Source of the DNA: Candidatus Thioglobus sp.
Lineage (GTDB): Bacteria; Pseudomonadota; Gammaproteobacteria; PS1; Pseudothioglobaceae
Length of the DNA stretch: 64,000 nt
Reading direction: 5' to 3'
NCBI GenBank assembly: GCA_028345055.1
Contig: JAOMCO010000004.1
Span: forward strand, 17,800-81,799
Shown: positions 43,327 to 54,800 of the stretch, piece by piece
Layout of the letters: every line of letters begins with the position of its first letter
How positions within the stretch are numbered: position 1 is the stretch's first letter
Notes under the pieces: generated by a model
What the model was told of the DNA's origin: nothing
Databases searched by the model: none
The model's input: the letters and a program-made list of their open reading frames with translations, nothing else
Translations under genes and position numbers: made by a program

Positions 43327-44190
43327 TTAACTGGAGCCGTGATTCCTCGAGTACTTATTTGATGCTTGGGGGGACCATTGCTTTAGAGCGCCTTCAGCTG
43401 GTTTATAAATGTCTACTTGAAGGGGGTAACATGCGGCTGAATCACTTGAGTGACTGGAGCTACAATCACCCCCTGGGCATGCTGATAATCCACAGAGAAG
43501 ATCAATTTCTGCAAAGAATTCTATATAGTCATCAGGACGAACTGGACTAGCTTTCATAAAATACTGATGTGTATCTCTTGTAAAACCTGTGCACATAAAG
43601 ACATTAAGTACATCATGAACGTGATGCTCAATCTCATTAATGGGTTTTTGTTGCTGATCTGAGAGCGCCCTGCATAAGTTAGAATGACAACAATAATGGT
43701 ACTCCTCATTATTTAATGCAACATGAGTATAAGGATCGCAGCGAGTTCCAATGACATCATGAACACTTCCACCATCATCATCGTACCCATACCAATCAAG
43801 AGTGTCATGAGTAATGGTAGCCAGAGGCCTTAAAAATGGTAGGTTTGAATAAAGTCTATCGCCAGTGCTTACATGCGTTCCATATAACGCACGTGTCTTC
43901 CCACTAAAGAATCGTTCATTGATATTGTTTTTGTTCCATAAATTTAAATCACCTACCTGTGGACCCTCACGACTAACAATTCGAAAAAAATATCCAGCAG
44001 GCACCTCAAAAGTTCTAGCATCTCTAGGGGGAATAATGATAGATTCTGTGAGATTCATATTCTCACAAGCAGATTTATAAAAACCTGCATCATAGGCTGG
44101 GAGATTATCAATAGGATAAGATATCACTGGCTTAATTGAGCGCCTAGTTTCAGCATCATTGGGTTCTGGACTTAGATTAATTATTTTCAT
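43327..44190 (-). CDS. DUF1989 (urea-carboxylase-associated / guanidine-pathway type) protein
   Basis: A 287-residue DUF1989 protein. The family pattern is clear: an RCDPY segment, CCHSNLCRAL and LSACPGGDCSS with conserved Cys and His probably binding zinc. Members accompany urea amidolyase and guanidine carboxylase, where they form part of the guanidine-carboxylating enzyme set or a linked hydrolase. Beside creatinase, which makes urea from a guanidino compound, a role in guanidino-nitrogen use is reasonable inference. A TAGGAGA ribosome site precedes the ATG. Confidence 0.87.
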   Translation of the reverse strand: MKIINLSPEPNDAETRRSIKPVISYPIDNLPAYDAGFYKSACENMNLTESIIIPPRDARTFEVPAGYFFRIVSREGPQVGDLNLWNKNNINERFFSGKTRALYGTHVSTGDRLYSNLPFLRPLATITHDTLDWYGYDDDGGSVHDVIGTRCDPYTHVALNNEEYHYCCHSNLCRALSDQQQKPINEIEHHVHDVLNVFMCTGFTRDTHQYFMKASPVRPDDYIEFFAEIDLLCGLSACPGGDCSSSHSSDSAACYPLQVDIYKPAEGALKQWSPQASNKYSRNHGSS

Positions 44191-44226
44191 AGTAGTCTCC
44201 TATTAATAGAGTCATTGTTATTGTCC

Positions 44227-47200
44227 CTAGATTAGATGGTTTTTTCCAAAACCTCCTCCTCCAGGCGTCTTCAGTACAAAAAGATCATTTTCACTCACTT
44301 CAATTTGTCCTTTAGTGCCAAGATCTGTAACGCTTTCATCAGAATGAATGACATAGTTTTCACCAAGAGCACCTGATTCTCCTCCAGATAAGCCGTAGGG
44401 CGGTATTTTTCTGTGACCTGCAATGACATTGACCGTCATGGATTCAAGAAATCGCAGCCTTCGGTCAACCCCATTTCCACCAGCATGTAAACCTTTACCA
44501 CCTGAATTTTTTCTGATGCTAAAGGATTCCAGTTTAACGGGGAAGCGCCATTCCAAAACCTCTGGATCAGTGAGTCTTGAGTTAGTCATATGAGTGTGAA
44601 CTGCGCTACAGCCTGGCTGATTGATACTGGCCCCTGAACCTCCACAGATGGTTTCGTAATTCTGAACTTTGTCATTACCCCAGATAAAGTTATTCATTGT
44701 TCCCTGTGACGCTGCAAAATTACCTAGAGCACCAAGTAAAGTATCAACGATGTATTGAGATGTTTCCACATTGCCTGAAAAAACTGCAGCGGGGTATTCA
44801 GGATTAATCATTGAGTTTTTTGGAATAATCAAATTTAAGGGTTTTAAGCAGCCTGAGTTCAGAGGGATATCATCAGCGACTAGGCAGCGAAAAACATAGA
44901 GCACTGCAGCATAACAAATTGCACTCGGTGCATTATAGTTTCCTGGATGTTGATCACTCGTGCCCGTGAAATCAATGGTTGCTGATCGTTTCAATTTATC
45001 CACACTAATAGATACACACACCTGATGACCATCATCCATTTGATAGCTAAAGCTTGAGTCACTTAGAACATCCAAAACTCGTCGAACGGATTCCTCAGCA
45101 TTGTCTTGAACGTGACCCATGTATGCATGAACAACATCAATTCCATAGTGCTCGATCACTTTTAGAAGCTCTTGAGATCCTTTTTCTGCGGCCGCAACTT
45201 GGGCCTTTAAATCAGCTATATTTTGATTAATATTTCTTGCAGGGTATTCTGCTTGAGCTAATAGGGCATTAATTTCATCTTCAAGGAATACTCCTTTAGA
45301 GACAATGGTAAAGTTATCTATTAAAACTCCCTCCTCTTTAATATGAGTTGAATTTGCTGGTGCAGAGCCGGGAACTGTGCCACCTATATCAGCATGATGA
45401 CCCCTCGTGGCAACATAGAAAATCACGTTTTCATTAGTTTCATTGAATACTGGCTTTATTAGAGTGATATCTGGTAAGTGAGTACCGCCATTGTATGGAG
45501 CATTAATAAGAAAGGCGTCACCAGCATTCATAGTATGTGAATTTTCACGAATAATGGTTTTAATAGATTCACTCATTGAGCCCAGGTGAACTGGCACATG
45601 GGGCGCATTCGCAACAAGCTCTCCCTTGGGAGAAAAAATAGCACAGGAGAAGTCTAAACGTTCTTTGATATTCACAGATGAAGCCGTATTCTCAAGCACC
45701 GTACCCATTTGTTCTGCAACGTTCATAAATAAGTTATTAAATATTTCTAACATGATAGGGTCCACGCTTGTTCCTATAGCGTTAGACCTTAAAACTTTTT
45801 GAGTACGAGTTAGGATTAAATCATTACTCTCTTTGAGCATTGCCAACCAGCCAGGCTCTATGATGAAGGTTGAAGTTGGCTCAATAATGACAGCAGGCCC
45901 GGAGATTTTTTCATTCGGCTTGATATTATCTCGATTATAAAAAATGGTTTTTTCCAGTTTCCCATTTATAAATACATCTTGAACTGATAGAGAGTCAGTT
46001 TTTAGTCTATTATGGGTATTTACCTCCCAATCAAATGACTCACTTTGACATGATACCTCGGTCTGGGCTGATTCAATGATGATAGGTTTTTCTGGTGAGA
46101 TAAATCCAAATCTTGCTTTATGAGTAGCCTCAAAACTCGATTTCATTGAAGGAAAATTTGCAAATTTAACGGGCAAGGATGTGTCAGAGTCTTTGTAGCG
46201 CAGATGAACTCGATCAGTATATTGAAATAGACTCTCATTAAGGTTTTGTGAAATCAAATCTTTTCGCCCATCAGACTGAAGGCCTTTAAAGCATTTACTT
46301 AAGTGGTCTATTAGGCCAGAATCAAGAGGTAATTCAACCGCTATATCATTGATTGTTCGGCTATCTGCAAGACCAATACCGTAGGCAGATAAAACACCTG
46401 CATAGGGATGAAGGTGAATTTTTTTGATTCCCAGTTTATCAGCTACCATGCAAGCGTGTTGACCGCCAGCTCCTCCAAAACAAGAGAGCGTATAGTCGCT
46501 GACATCATAGCCACGCTGAACTGATATTTTTTTGATCGCATTTGACATGCTATCAACCGCAATGGATAAAAAGCCCTCTGCGACCTTATGCGGGGTAACA
46601 GTTTTCTTGGTGCTTAATGAAATATCATTGGCCAGAGACTTAAATTTTCTTTGAACAATTTTGAGGTCAAGTTTTTGATTGCCATTAGGACCAAAAACTT
46701 TAGGAAAGTAATCTGGATTTAGTTTGCCAAGCATCACGTTACAATCTGTAACTGTAAGCGGACCACCGTTACGATAACAAGCTGGCCCAGGAAAAGCGCC
46801 AGCGGATTCTGGGCCAACGCGATACCTAGACCCATCGAAATGCAGAATAGAGCCCCCACCAGCAGCAACAGTATTGATTAACATCATTGGCGACTTTAGC
46901 CTGACGCCTGTTACCTCTGTCTCAAGAGTTCTCTCGTATTCTCCATTATAGTGACAGACATCGGTTGAGGTCCCTCCCATATCAAAACCTATCAGCTTAC
47001 TCAGTCCAATTTTTTCTCCAGTTTTGACCATTCCAACTACGCCGCCTGCAGGCCCTGAAAGAATCGCATCCTTCCCTTGAAAATAGTTGGCATCAGTTAG
47101 GCCACCATTCGATTGCATAAACATTAATCGGCCAAAGTTTGATTGACTAGGTCCAAGTTCATTTCTAACTTGATTAACATAACGACGCAGTATAGGAGAT

Positions 47201-47856
47201 AAGTAGGCATCAACTACTGTTGTATCTCCGCGAGGAATAATTTTCATAAGCGGACTTATTTCATGACTAACTGAAATTTGTGTAAATCCAATGTCTTTAG
47301 CAATGAGGCTAATTTGCTTTTCATGCTCTTGATGCCTGTATCCATGAAGCAAAACAATTGCAATAGATCTAAAGCCCTTAATAAAGGCCTCAGTTAATGC
47401 TTTTCTTGTATCTGTAGTGTTAAGCTGTTTTAATACCTTCCCACCCTTATCAACTCTTTCATCAATCTCAACCACTTCAGAATACAGCATTTCTGGGAGT
47501 TGGATATCTAAAGAAAATAAGTTTGGTCTTTGCTGGTATCCAATTCTCAAAATATCTGCAAAGCCTTTTGTGATTGCTAGCAGTGTTTTCTCTCCTTTTC
47601 TTTCAAGGAGTGCATTGGTAGCCACTGTAGTGCCCATTTTTATAGACTCAATTTGCTGAATTGGAATAGACTCTTTTTCTTTCAATGACAACAAGTCTCT
47701 TATACCTTGAATTGCAGCATCTTCATAATGAAGAGGATTTTCAGATAGCAGTTTGTGACTTAAGAGTTCTCCATTTGGATTTTTACTGATGATATCAGTA
47801 AATGTTCCTCCCCTATCAATCCAGAACTGCCACTTGGATTTTTCATTTAAATTCAT
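44227..47856 (-). CDS. Hydantoinase A/B fusion (ATP-dependent 5-oxoprolinase / N-methylhydantoinase family)
   Basis: About 1209 residues from the ATG at 47856. The first part (about 1-690) is HyuA-like, with an actin/ASKHA-type ATP fold (DRGGTFTDI, GFDMGGTSTDVCHY); the second (about 700-1209) is HyuB-like, with the GAGDAFLINAPYNGGTHLPDITL metal-binding region. The single-chain layout is as in eukaryotic-type 5-oxoprolinase. With creatinase in the operon the most attractive substrate is N-methylhydantoin, from creatinine deamination, giving N-carbamoylsarcosine; 5-oxoproline is the alternative. It leads the operon. Confidence 0.9.
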   Translation of the reverse strand: MNLNEKSKWQFWIDRGGTFTDIISKNPNGELLSHKLLSENPLHYEDAAIQGIRDLLSLKEKESIPIQQIESIKMGTTVATNALLERKGEKTLLAITKGFADILRIGYQQRPNLFSLDIQLPEMLYSEVVEIDERVDKGGKVLKQLNTTDTRKALTEAFIKGFRSIAIVLLHGYRHQEHEKQISLIAKDIGFTQISVSHEISPLMKIIPRGDTTVVDAYLSPILRRYVNQVRNELGPSQSNFGRLMFMQSNGGLTDANYFQGKDAILSGPAGGVVGMVKTGEKIGLSKLIGFDMGGTSTDVCHYNGEYERTLETEVTGVRLKSPMMLINTVAAGGGSILHFDGSRYRVGPESAGAFPGPACYRNGGPLTVTDCNVMLGKLNPDYFPKVFGPNGNQKLDLKIVQRKFKSLANDISLSTKKTVTPHKVAEGFLSIAVDSMSNAIKKISVQRGYDVSDYTLSCFGGAGGQHACMVADKLGIKKIHLHPYAGVLSAYGIGLADSRTINDIAVELPLDSGLIDHLSKCFKGLQSDGRKDLISQNLNESLFQYTDRVHLRYKDSDTSLPVKFANFPSMKSSFEATHKARFGFISPEKPIIIESAQTEVSCQSESFDWEVNTHNRLKTDSLSVQDVFINGKLEKTIFYNRDNIKPNEKISGPAVIIEPTSTFIIEPGWLAMLKESNDLILTRTQKVLRSNAIGTSVDPIMLEIFNNLFMNVAEQMGTVLENTASSVNIKERLDFSCAIFSPKGELVANAPHVPVHLGSMSESIKTIIRENSHTMNAGDAFLINAPYNGGTHLPDITLIKPVFNETNENVIFYVATRGHHADIGGTVPGSAPANSTHIKEEGVLIDNFTIVSKGVFLEDEINALLAQAEYPARNINQNIADLKAQVAAAEKGSQELLKVIEHYGIDVVHAYMGHVQDNAEESVRRVLDVLSDSSFSYQMDDGHQVCVSISVDKLKRSATIDFTGTSDQHPGNYNAPSAICYAAVLYVFRCLVADDIPLNSGCLKPLNLIIPKNSMINPEYPAAVFSGNVETSQYIVDTLLGALGNFAASQGTMNNFIWGNDKVQNYETICGGSGASINQPGCSAVHTHMTNSRLTDPEVLEWRFPVKLESFSIRKNSGGKGLHAGGNGVDRRLRFLESMTVNVIAGHRKIPPYGLSGGESGALGENYVIHSDESVTDLGTKGQIEVSENDLFVLKTPGGGGFGKNHLI

Positions 47857-47944
47857 CAAAAACTTTAATCAATAGACTCTATATATGAATTATATAGGCA
47901 AATAAATTATTATGATTTTCTAAACTTGAGTATTAAAAAAATGA

Positions 47945-47973
47945 TTGACATCTAATTATTTTAGGAACAAAAT
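47945..47973 (+). promoter_or_regulatory. Promoter upstream of the EamA gene at 48016
   Basis: A perfect TTGACA (47945-47950) and CAAAAT (47968-47973) with 17 bp between them. The transcript would start about 35 bases before the ATG, which has a GAGGGG ribosome site. Confidence 0.5.
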
Positions 47974-48015
47974 GCCAGAATTAGTTGTAGCCATATATTA
48001 CGAGGGGTTGATAGG

Positions 48016-48912
48016 ATGAAGAATAGCTATTTACTAGGTTTTTTTCTTGTTGTTGTGAGCGGGGTAATCTGGAGCTTTGGAGCACCACTGGTAAGATATC
48101 TCGAGGATGCTGAAACCTTTAGGCTTCAGTATCTGCTTTATAGAGGTTTAATCATTACCTCAGTCATACTCATATTTGTTCTTTTTAGGGAAGGGAGGAA
48201 CTTTTTCCAGACCTTTAAGCGAATAGATTCGTGGAGCCTTATAGGAAGTCTTGTGATGTCTGTTACATTTTTTGGATGGATTTATGCATTGACCACAACT
48301 ACAGTTGCTATCACTTTGCTCATGCTTGCTGTGTCTCCAGTCTTGTCAGCATTTCTGGGCTACCTCATTCTTGGTGAGAGGCTGAGTAAAAGTACACTCA
48401 TTAACATGTTAATTGTAGCAATTGGCATTATGATCATGGTTTGGGACACTGAAAAATCAGCAACGATCATCGGGGTTCTTTATGGGTTCTTTGTGGCTCT
48501 AGGTTTTGCAATTTATACTATCACTATTCGAAAAAATCCTGAAGTTCCCAAGTTATTAACACCTGCGCTTGCTGGTTTCTTTTGTATGGTCTGGGCCACA
48601 ATTCTTATTGTTTTAACTGGTGTTAGCTTTGAGATGCCAACAGCCAATATTGGGATTAGCATGACTCATGGCTTGGTAGTTGGTGTGGGTCTAATATTGT
48701 ATGGTCTGGGAGCAAAGTATCTTCCTAGCGGAGAGCTTGTGATGCTCTCCCTTTTAGAAGTCGTACTGGGTATTTTTTGGGCATGGCTCCCAGTTCTAGG
48801 AATTCATGAGGTACCATCAAGAAATACTTTAATCGGAGGATTAGCAATTTTATTTGCAATCATTATGCAGGGAGTCTATGCAAGAAAAAAACACCTCATC
48901 CCAATGCCTTAA
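48016..48912 (+). CDS. EamA/DMT-family transporter
   Basis: A 298-residue membrane protein with about ten helices in two EamA repeats. It is not a recent copy of the DMT protein at 42419. It is divergent from the hydantoinase operon (about 160 bp between the starts) and 206 bp upstream of the reductase and sox genes, so its substrate may belong to the same sarcosine/creatine metabolism. Direction and substrate not known. Confidence 0.88.
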   Translation: MKNSYLLGFFLVVVSGVIWSFGAPLVRYLEDAETFRLQYLLYRGLIITSVILIFVLFREGRNFFQTFKRIDSWSLIGSLVMSVTFFGWIYALTTTTVAITLLMLAVSPVLSAFLGYLILGERLSKSTLINMLIVAIGIMIMVWDTEKSATIIGVLYGFFVALGFAIYTITIRKNPEVPKLLTPALAGFFCMVWATILIVLTGVSFEMPTANIGISMTHGLVVGVGLILYGLGAKYLPSGELVMLSLLEVVLGIFWAWLPVLGIHEVPSRNTLIGGLAILFAIIMQGVYARKKHLIPMP

Positions 48913-49118
48913 ACTACTGTATTAACGGTGTTTTTTGTTTTAGTTGAAAGATTGCTTTAGCTGGCTTTAATTGTTAAAATTCTCACTTTTTTATCTAATT
49001 GTAATCCAAAGCTTTATTTGATATATTTGCACTTTTTGTAATTAATAATTACTTACTAGAGCCAGTTTTAATAAACTCTGATGCTACAATTGAAAGTTTT
49101 TGAATGGCCATAAGCTGA

Positions 49119-50225
49119 ATGAACGAATTAGTCTTTCCAAATATCAATATTGAGAAGCTTACCCGGTGGACAGGCGATGTATCTCCGCTCGAGTGCATTG
49201 GTATAAAAGATGAAACACATAATGTCAAAAGTTTCACCTTTAAGTCAACGAAAGATGCCTGGTTTCAATTTTACCCGGGTCAGCACACTACCCTTTTTTT
49301 GAAAATTGATGGTAATGATGTGATGCGTACTTACACTATTGCATCAAGTCCTACTCGGCCTAACACGATTACCATAACCAATAAAAGAATGGCAGAGGGT
49401 GTTGTGACAAACTGGATGCACGATAGTTTGAAAGTTGGTGATTGCGTTGATGCTCTGGATATTGGAGGCTCTTTCAGTGTAGCTTTAGATAAGCCAAAGT
49501 CCAAAATTTTATTTTTATCAGGTGGGAGTGGAATAACCCCAATGTTATCCATGACAAGATATTTTTGTGATGTTTCAATGGATGTTGATATTGCCTTTGT
49601 TCACAATGCGCAATCTGAGAAAGATTTAATTTCAAAAGAGGAGCTTGATTTTTATGAATCAAGTCAAAGAGATTTTAAAAGACACTATGTATGTGATATC
49701 GGGAGTGGGAGCTGGCTCGGACCAACAGGTTTTTTGAACCATGAGATGCTTATTGATCTCGTCCCCGATTTTGCTGAACGAGAAATCTATTGCTGCGGTC
49801 CAGAGCCATACATGCAGAATGTAAAAAAAATACTCTCGTTAACTGATTATGATATGAATTTCTATCATCAAGAAAGCTTTGATATTGAGAGTTCAACGGC
49901 TCAAAAAAATATGGCAATCAATGCTGATTTGCCAGAACATAAAGTTACAGAAAGTGAAATAAATGAATATAATGTCACCCTGAAAAAGAGCGGTGATGTT
50001 TTGCCTTGTGGGAGTAATACAAGCATCCTAGTTTCTATTCAAAAACAAGGTATTACCGTTCCATTTGCTTGCTCTCAGGGATTGTGTGGAACTTGTCGAA
50101 CGAAGATGCTTGATGGAACCGTTGAAATGGATGCTCAGGGTGGACTGTTAAAGTCACATGAACAAGAAGGATATATTTTGACTTGTTGCTCTTACCCCAC
50201 AAGTGATATTGTGCTTGATTTATAG
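49119..50225 (+). CDS. GbcB-like ferredoxin reductase (FAD/NAD plus plant-type 2Fe-2S)
   Basis: A 368-residue reductase. Residues about 25-260 are a ferredoxin-NADP-reductase module (MRTYTIASSP flavin motif, GGSGITPMLSM, CCGPEPYMQ). The last 90 residues are a ferredoxin with the FACSQGLCGTC Cys pattern and a fourth Cys near the end. This order is that of GbcB and related partners of Rieske demethylases that turn glycine betaine into dimethylglycine. The Rieske partner (GbcA) is not in the window. It precedes soxB by 20 bp. Confidence 0.9.
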   Translation: MNELVFPNINIEKLTRWTGDVSPLECIGIKDETHNVKSFTFKSTKDAWFQFYPGQHTTLFLKIDGNDVMRTYTIASSPTRPNTITITNKRMAEGVVTNWMHDSLKVGDCVDALDIGGSFSVALDKPKSKILFLSGGSGITPMLSMTRYFCDVSMDVDIAFVHNAQSEKDLISKEELDFYESSQRDFKRHYVCDIGSGSWLGPTGFLNHEMLIDLVPDFAEREIYCCGPEPYMQNVKKILSLTDYDMNFYHQESFDIESSTAQKNMAINADLPEHKVTESEINEYNVTLKKSGDVLPCGSNTSILVSIQKQGITVPFACSQGLCGTCRTKMLDGTVEMDAQGGLLKSHEQEGYILTCCSYPTSDIVLDL

Positions 50226-50245
50226 ATTATTAGTTGAGTTAACTT

Positions 50246-51496
50246 ATGCAAAAAAAATATTCATGGTATTCGCTATTAAAAGCTGGTTTAGCTAACCAAG
50301 ATTGGGATAAGGCCATACCATCATCAAAGCCCAAATCAAAATATGATGTCATCATTATTGGCGGCGGTGGTCATGGCCTTGCTACAGCTTATTACCTGGC
50401 TAAAGAGTGTGGCATTACTAATGTTGCGGTAGTTGAAAAGGGCTATATAGGTGGTGGAAATACAGGCAGGAATACAACAATCATTAGGTCTAATTATCTA
50501 AGAGATGAGGCATCTAGTCTTTACGAGCATTCAATGAGACTATGGGAAGGGTTGAGTGAAGATTTAAATTTCAATGTCATGTTTAGTCAGAGAGGCGTTT
50601 ACAATCTAGGACACACTCTGCAAGACATGAGGGATATTGAAAGAAGAGTTAATGCAAATGTATTAAATGGTGTCGATGCTGTAGTTGTTGATCACAAAGA
50701 AATTAAAGAGCAAATTCCAATAATCAATACATCAAAAAATGTTAGATATCCAATTATGGGCGCTTCTTTTCAGGCGCGTGCAGGAGTTGCCCGACATGAT
50801 GGGGTCGCCTGGGGCTTTACTCGCGCTGCTTCTCACCTTGGCGTGGACATTATTCAAAACTGTGAAGTCATTGATATTGAGGTTGAAGGGGGTCGCGTCA
50901 AAGGAGTAAAAACTACTCAAGGTGATATAATGGCAGACCGTGTTGGATGCGTTAGTGCAGGTCACTCATCCGTTATAGCCAGAATGGCTGGATTGAGGTT
51001 GCCGGTAGAAAGTCATCCATTGCAGGCTTTCGTTTCGGAGGCAATGAAGCCTATACTTCATACAGTTGTCATGTCCAATGCTGTTCATGGCTATGTTAGT
51101 CAGAGTGATAAGGGTGACCTGGTTATTGGTGCGGGTATTGATGGCTATAATTCTTATGCTCAACGTGGCAGCGCTAAAATAGTCGAGCATTGCGCTGCAG
51201 CAATTCTTGAATTATTTCCAATTTTTTCGCGTGTTCGAATGAATCGACAGTGGGGCGGAATTGTGGATGTTTGTCCTGATGCGTGTCCAGTCATTAGTCC
51301 AACAAAGATTGAGGGTCTTTATTTTAACTGTGGTTGGGGAACTGGCGGTTTTAAGGCTACTCCTGGTTCAGGCAATGTTTTTGCTCATACTATTGCTCAA
51401 GACAAACAGCACGATTTAGCTGTTCCATTTCATATTGATCGCTTTACAACGGGTGCTCTTATTGATGAGCATGGCGCTGCTGGCGTAGCTCACTAG
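50246..51496 (+). CDS. soxB: Sarcosine oxidase beta subunit
   Basis: A 416-residue DAO-fold subunit of heterotetrameric sarcosine oxidase. The FAD motif [16 protein letters not shown] is near residue 37, and His184 in ARHDGVAWG corresponds to the His that binds FMN covalently. The [20 protein letters not shown] C-terminal motif is present as [17 protein letters not shown]. It holds the site where sarcosine is oxidised. Order soxB-D-A-G is the classical operon. Confidence 0.96.
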   Translation: MQKKYSWYSLLKAGLANQDWDKAIPSSKPKSKYDVIIIGGGGHGLATAYYLAKECGITNVAVVEKGYIGGGNTGRNTTIIRSNYLRDEASSLYEHSMRLWEGLSEDLNFNVMFSQRGVYNLGHTLQDMRDIERRVNANVLNGVDAVVVDHKEIKEQIPIINTSKNVRYPIMGASFQARAGVARHDGVAWGFTRAASHLGVDIIQNCEVIDIEVEGGRVKGVKTTQGDIMADRVGCVSAGHSSVIARMAGLRLPVESHPLQAFVSEAMKPILHTVVMSNAVHGYVSQSDKGDLVIGAGIDGYNSYAQRGSAKIVEHCAAAILELFPIFSRVRMNRQWGGIVDVCPDACPVISPTKIEGLYFNCGWGTGGFKATPGSGNVFAHTIAQDKQHDLAVPFHIDRFTTGALIDEHGAAGVAH

Positions 51497-51516
51497 TTTT
51501 ATTGGAAGGTAATATT

Positions 51517-51801
51517 ATGTTTTCAATTAATTGTCCATACTGTAAAGAATCTAGAGATCAGAATGAATTTTCTCCTGCTGGAGAAGCTTTTGTAGCAAGA
51601 CCTGAGAATCCTGAAGCTTTAAGCGATGAAGAGTGGGCTGATTATGTATTTTATAGGACCAATCATAAGGGAGATCATTGGGAGCAATGGGTTCACACGT
51701 CGGGTTGTCGAAAATATTTTTTAGTCAAAAGATCTACCATTACACACGAAGTTATAGAAGAAGCTACTTTTGCAGAGGTTTATAGTGAGAAAATTTCATG
51801 A
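51517..51801 (+). CDS. soxD: Sarcosine oxidase delta subunit
   Basis: 94 residues from the ATG at 51517 (GGAAGG site at 51504-51509). Cys6, Cys9, His60 and Cys64 fit the structural zinc site of the delta subunit. Its stop overlaps the soxA start by 4 bp. Confidence 0.95.
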   Translation: MFSINCPYCKESRDQNEFSPAGEAFVARPENPEALSDEEWADYVFYRTNHKGDHWEQWVHTSGCRKYFLVKRSTITHEVIEEATFAEVYSEKIS

Positions 51802-54800
51802 GATTAGAAAGACATTCAAGTAATCTTATTGATTACACCCAACCTTTAAGTTTTGTATTTAACAACAAAACTTATAAAGGCTTTAAGGGTGATACTTTAG
51901 CTTCAGCACTAATTGCAAATGATGTTATATATTATGCAAGAAGTTTTAAATATGGACGAAAAAGAGGAATTATTGGGGCTGGAGTTGAAGAGCCAAATGC
52001 GTTAGTTTCATTGGAGATTGGAGGTAGGTATACACCCAATATGAAGGCAACAGAAGTCATGCTTTATAATGGCTTAAGTGCTGTCAGTTCAAGTAATCCA
52101 AATTCAATTGACTTTCGTGCAATGATCAAACCCCTGCATCGTTTTATGCCCGCTGGTTTTTATTATAAAACCTTTATCAAGCAAAAATTTTGGTCAATTG
52201 TTGAGGATCGCCTAAGGTCTTTATCAGGTTTTTCAAAAGCACCTTCAGAAAATGATAAAGATGTATACGATCATATTTTTCAACATTCTGAAGTCCTAGT
52301 TATTGGTGGTGGTGTTGCGGGAATGAGTTCTGCCCTTGAAGTTCTTTCAAAATCAAAAAATAACAGAGTTATCTTAGTGGATGAGCGAGAGAATTTAGGG
52401 GGTGAATTAACTAATGAGTTTGCAACTGATCAGTCTGCAGCTCTATGGTATCAAGAAACTAAAGATAGACTTTTAGAGTTCAGGGATGAGGAAAATTCTC
52501 GACTTAAAATTCTGTCATCTGCAACTGCGTATGCTTGGTATGACCACAACTATGTGGAGGTTTTGCAGACCAATGCGACTGGACAGTCTATGACACACAA
52601 AGGAGTTCAGTTAGCAAGAAAATTAATACACAAGATTAGAACAAAAGAAGTCATTCTGGCTACTGGAGCGCATGAACGACCAATGCTTTTTGAAACAAAT
52701 GATTTGGCAAATATTATGTTGTGCCAGTCAGTAAGGCGATACATAAATGAGTTCAATGTAGTTGCGGGTAAAGAAATTATTTTATATGGAAATAATGATA
52801 GTATTTATAACACTGCAATTGATTTAATTAACCACAATATTAAGCCTAAGGTAATTGATGTTAGAACCTCAGGTAATGAAAGTGAAACTGTTATTCAAGC
52901 AAAAGATTTGGGCATAGAGGTTATACAAGGTTTTGCAGTTCGTAAAGCGAGAGGTAAAAGCCGAATTACTGGGATTGAAATCTCGAAGGTAGAAATGCAA
53001 GCTAAACCACCTCACTGGAAATCAGAATGGAGGATGTCAAAGGATGTTCAAATCTTAAGTTGTGATCTATTGGCAACTTCTGGCGGATTTAATCCAGTAG
53101 TTCATTTGGATTGTCATTGCGGTGGAAAAACATATTTTGATAATAATTCACAATCATTTTTGCCACAAAAAGAGCGTAAAAATAGACAAGTATGTGGGGC
53201 TGTTAACTCTATTGGGTACTGGAAGGATGCAATAATAGATGCAAAAAATAAAGCGCAATTGACTCTCCATTCACTAAGTGAGAATAGCCAAATTAACCCA
53301 CAAAACTTGAGCAATAAAAGTCTTAATTATTTCAATATTGATCATTTTTTTACTCCACTTGAAATTCTCAACCGGCCAAAAGTCTTTATTGATCTTCAAA
53401 ATGATGTTACAACTCGAGACATTTCACTCTCCATCAGTGAGGGATACCGTTCAATAGAGCATATCAAGAGATATACAGCTATGGGTTTTGGAACTGACCA
53501 AGGTAAAACTGGAAATATTAATGGTATTGCTGTGGCTGCTAAATTTCTTGACTCACCAATGTCAGAGGTGGGTACAACAACATTTAGGCCAGCTTATACA
53601 GGCGTTGATTTTGGTGCAATGGCTGGTAGAGAAATTGGAGATTTTTTTGATCCACAAAGATTCACTACTATTCATGACTCACATGTAATAAATGGCGCTG
53701 AATTTGAGGTAGTGGGTCAGTGGTATAGACCTTGGTACTATCCAAAGGATGGAGAGAGTATGGATCAGGCTGTTAATAGGGAGTGCCGGGCTGTAAGAAA
53801 TTCTCTTGGAATGATGGATGCTTCTACCCTTGGAAAGATTGATATCCAGGGAGAGGATGCGAGAGAGTTTTTATCTAGAGTCTACACTAATGCTTGGATG
53901 AAGTTAGCCCCAGGAAGTTGCCGCTATGGACTCATGTGTAATGAAAAAGGGATGATTATTGATGATGGTGTTTCAACTTGTATTAATGATAATCATTTTA
54001 TTATGACCACCACTACTGGAGGCGCTGCAAGTGTTTACTCAACACTAGAAATGTGGCTACAAACTGAATGGAGTCATTTAGATGTTCATCTAAGCAGCAT
54101 TACAGACCAGTTTTCAACAGTTGCTGTTGTGGGGCCTAATGCGCGTGAATTGATGAAAAAGTTGTGTCAAGATGTTGATTTTGAAAGTCAAAACTTTAAG
54201 TTTATGCAATGGCGTCCAGGAACTGTTTGTGGCGTTAAAGCAAGAATTATGAGAATCAGTTTTTCTGGTGAATTAGCTTATGAAATTAATACCGAAGCAA
54301 ACTATGGTCGTTTTATATGGGATGAAGTTGCACGAGAGGGCACAGAATGGAATATAACTCCATATGGAACTGAATCAATGCACGTTCTGCGTGCAGAAAA
54401 AGGTTTTATTATCGTTGGTCAAGATACGGATGGCTCAATGACACCCATGGATGTAAATATGAACTGGATTCTAGCAAAAAATAAACCTTTCTCATATATT
54501 GGTCGTCGTTCATTTAGTATCTCTGCTTTAAATGCAGATGATAGACTGCAGTTGGTTGGATTACTTACTAAGGATGAGCAGTTTGTTCTTCCTGAAGGCG
54601 CGCATATTATTAGTAATAAAGGTATCTCAATTGGTTATGTAACTTCTAGTTATTTCAGCCCAGCACTTGAAAGATCAATTGCTTTAGCTCAGCTTAAGGG
54701 AGGGCTTTCTAAAATATCCCAAACTGTTATTGTGAAGATTGTTCAAGAGAAGCAGGGTCTGAAGGAGGTACCATGTGAAGTTTCAAGTAGTATTTTTTAT

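Noticed and set aside
48913..48940. Terminator after the EamA gene at 48016
   Set aside because: A 5-bp stem with a G-T pair and a T-run; too weak to list as a feature.
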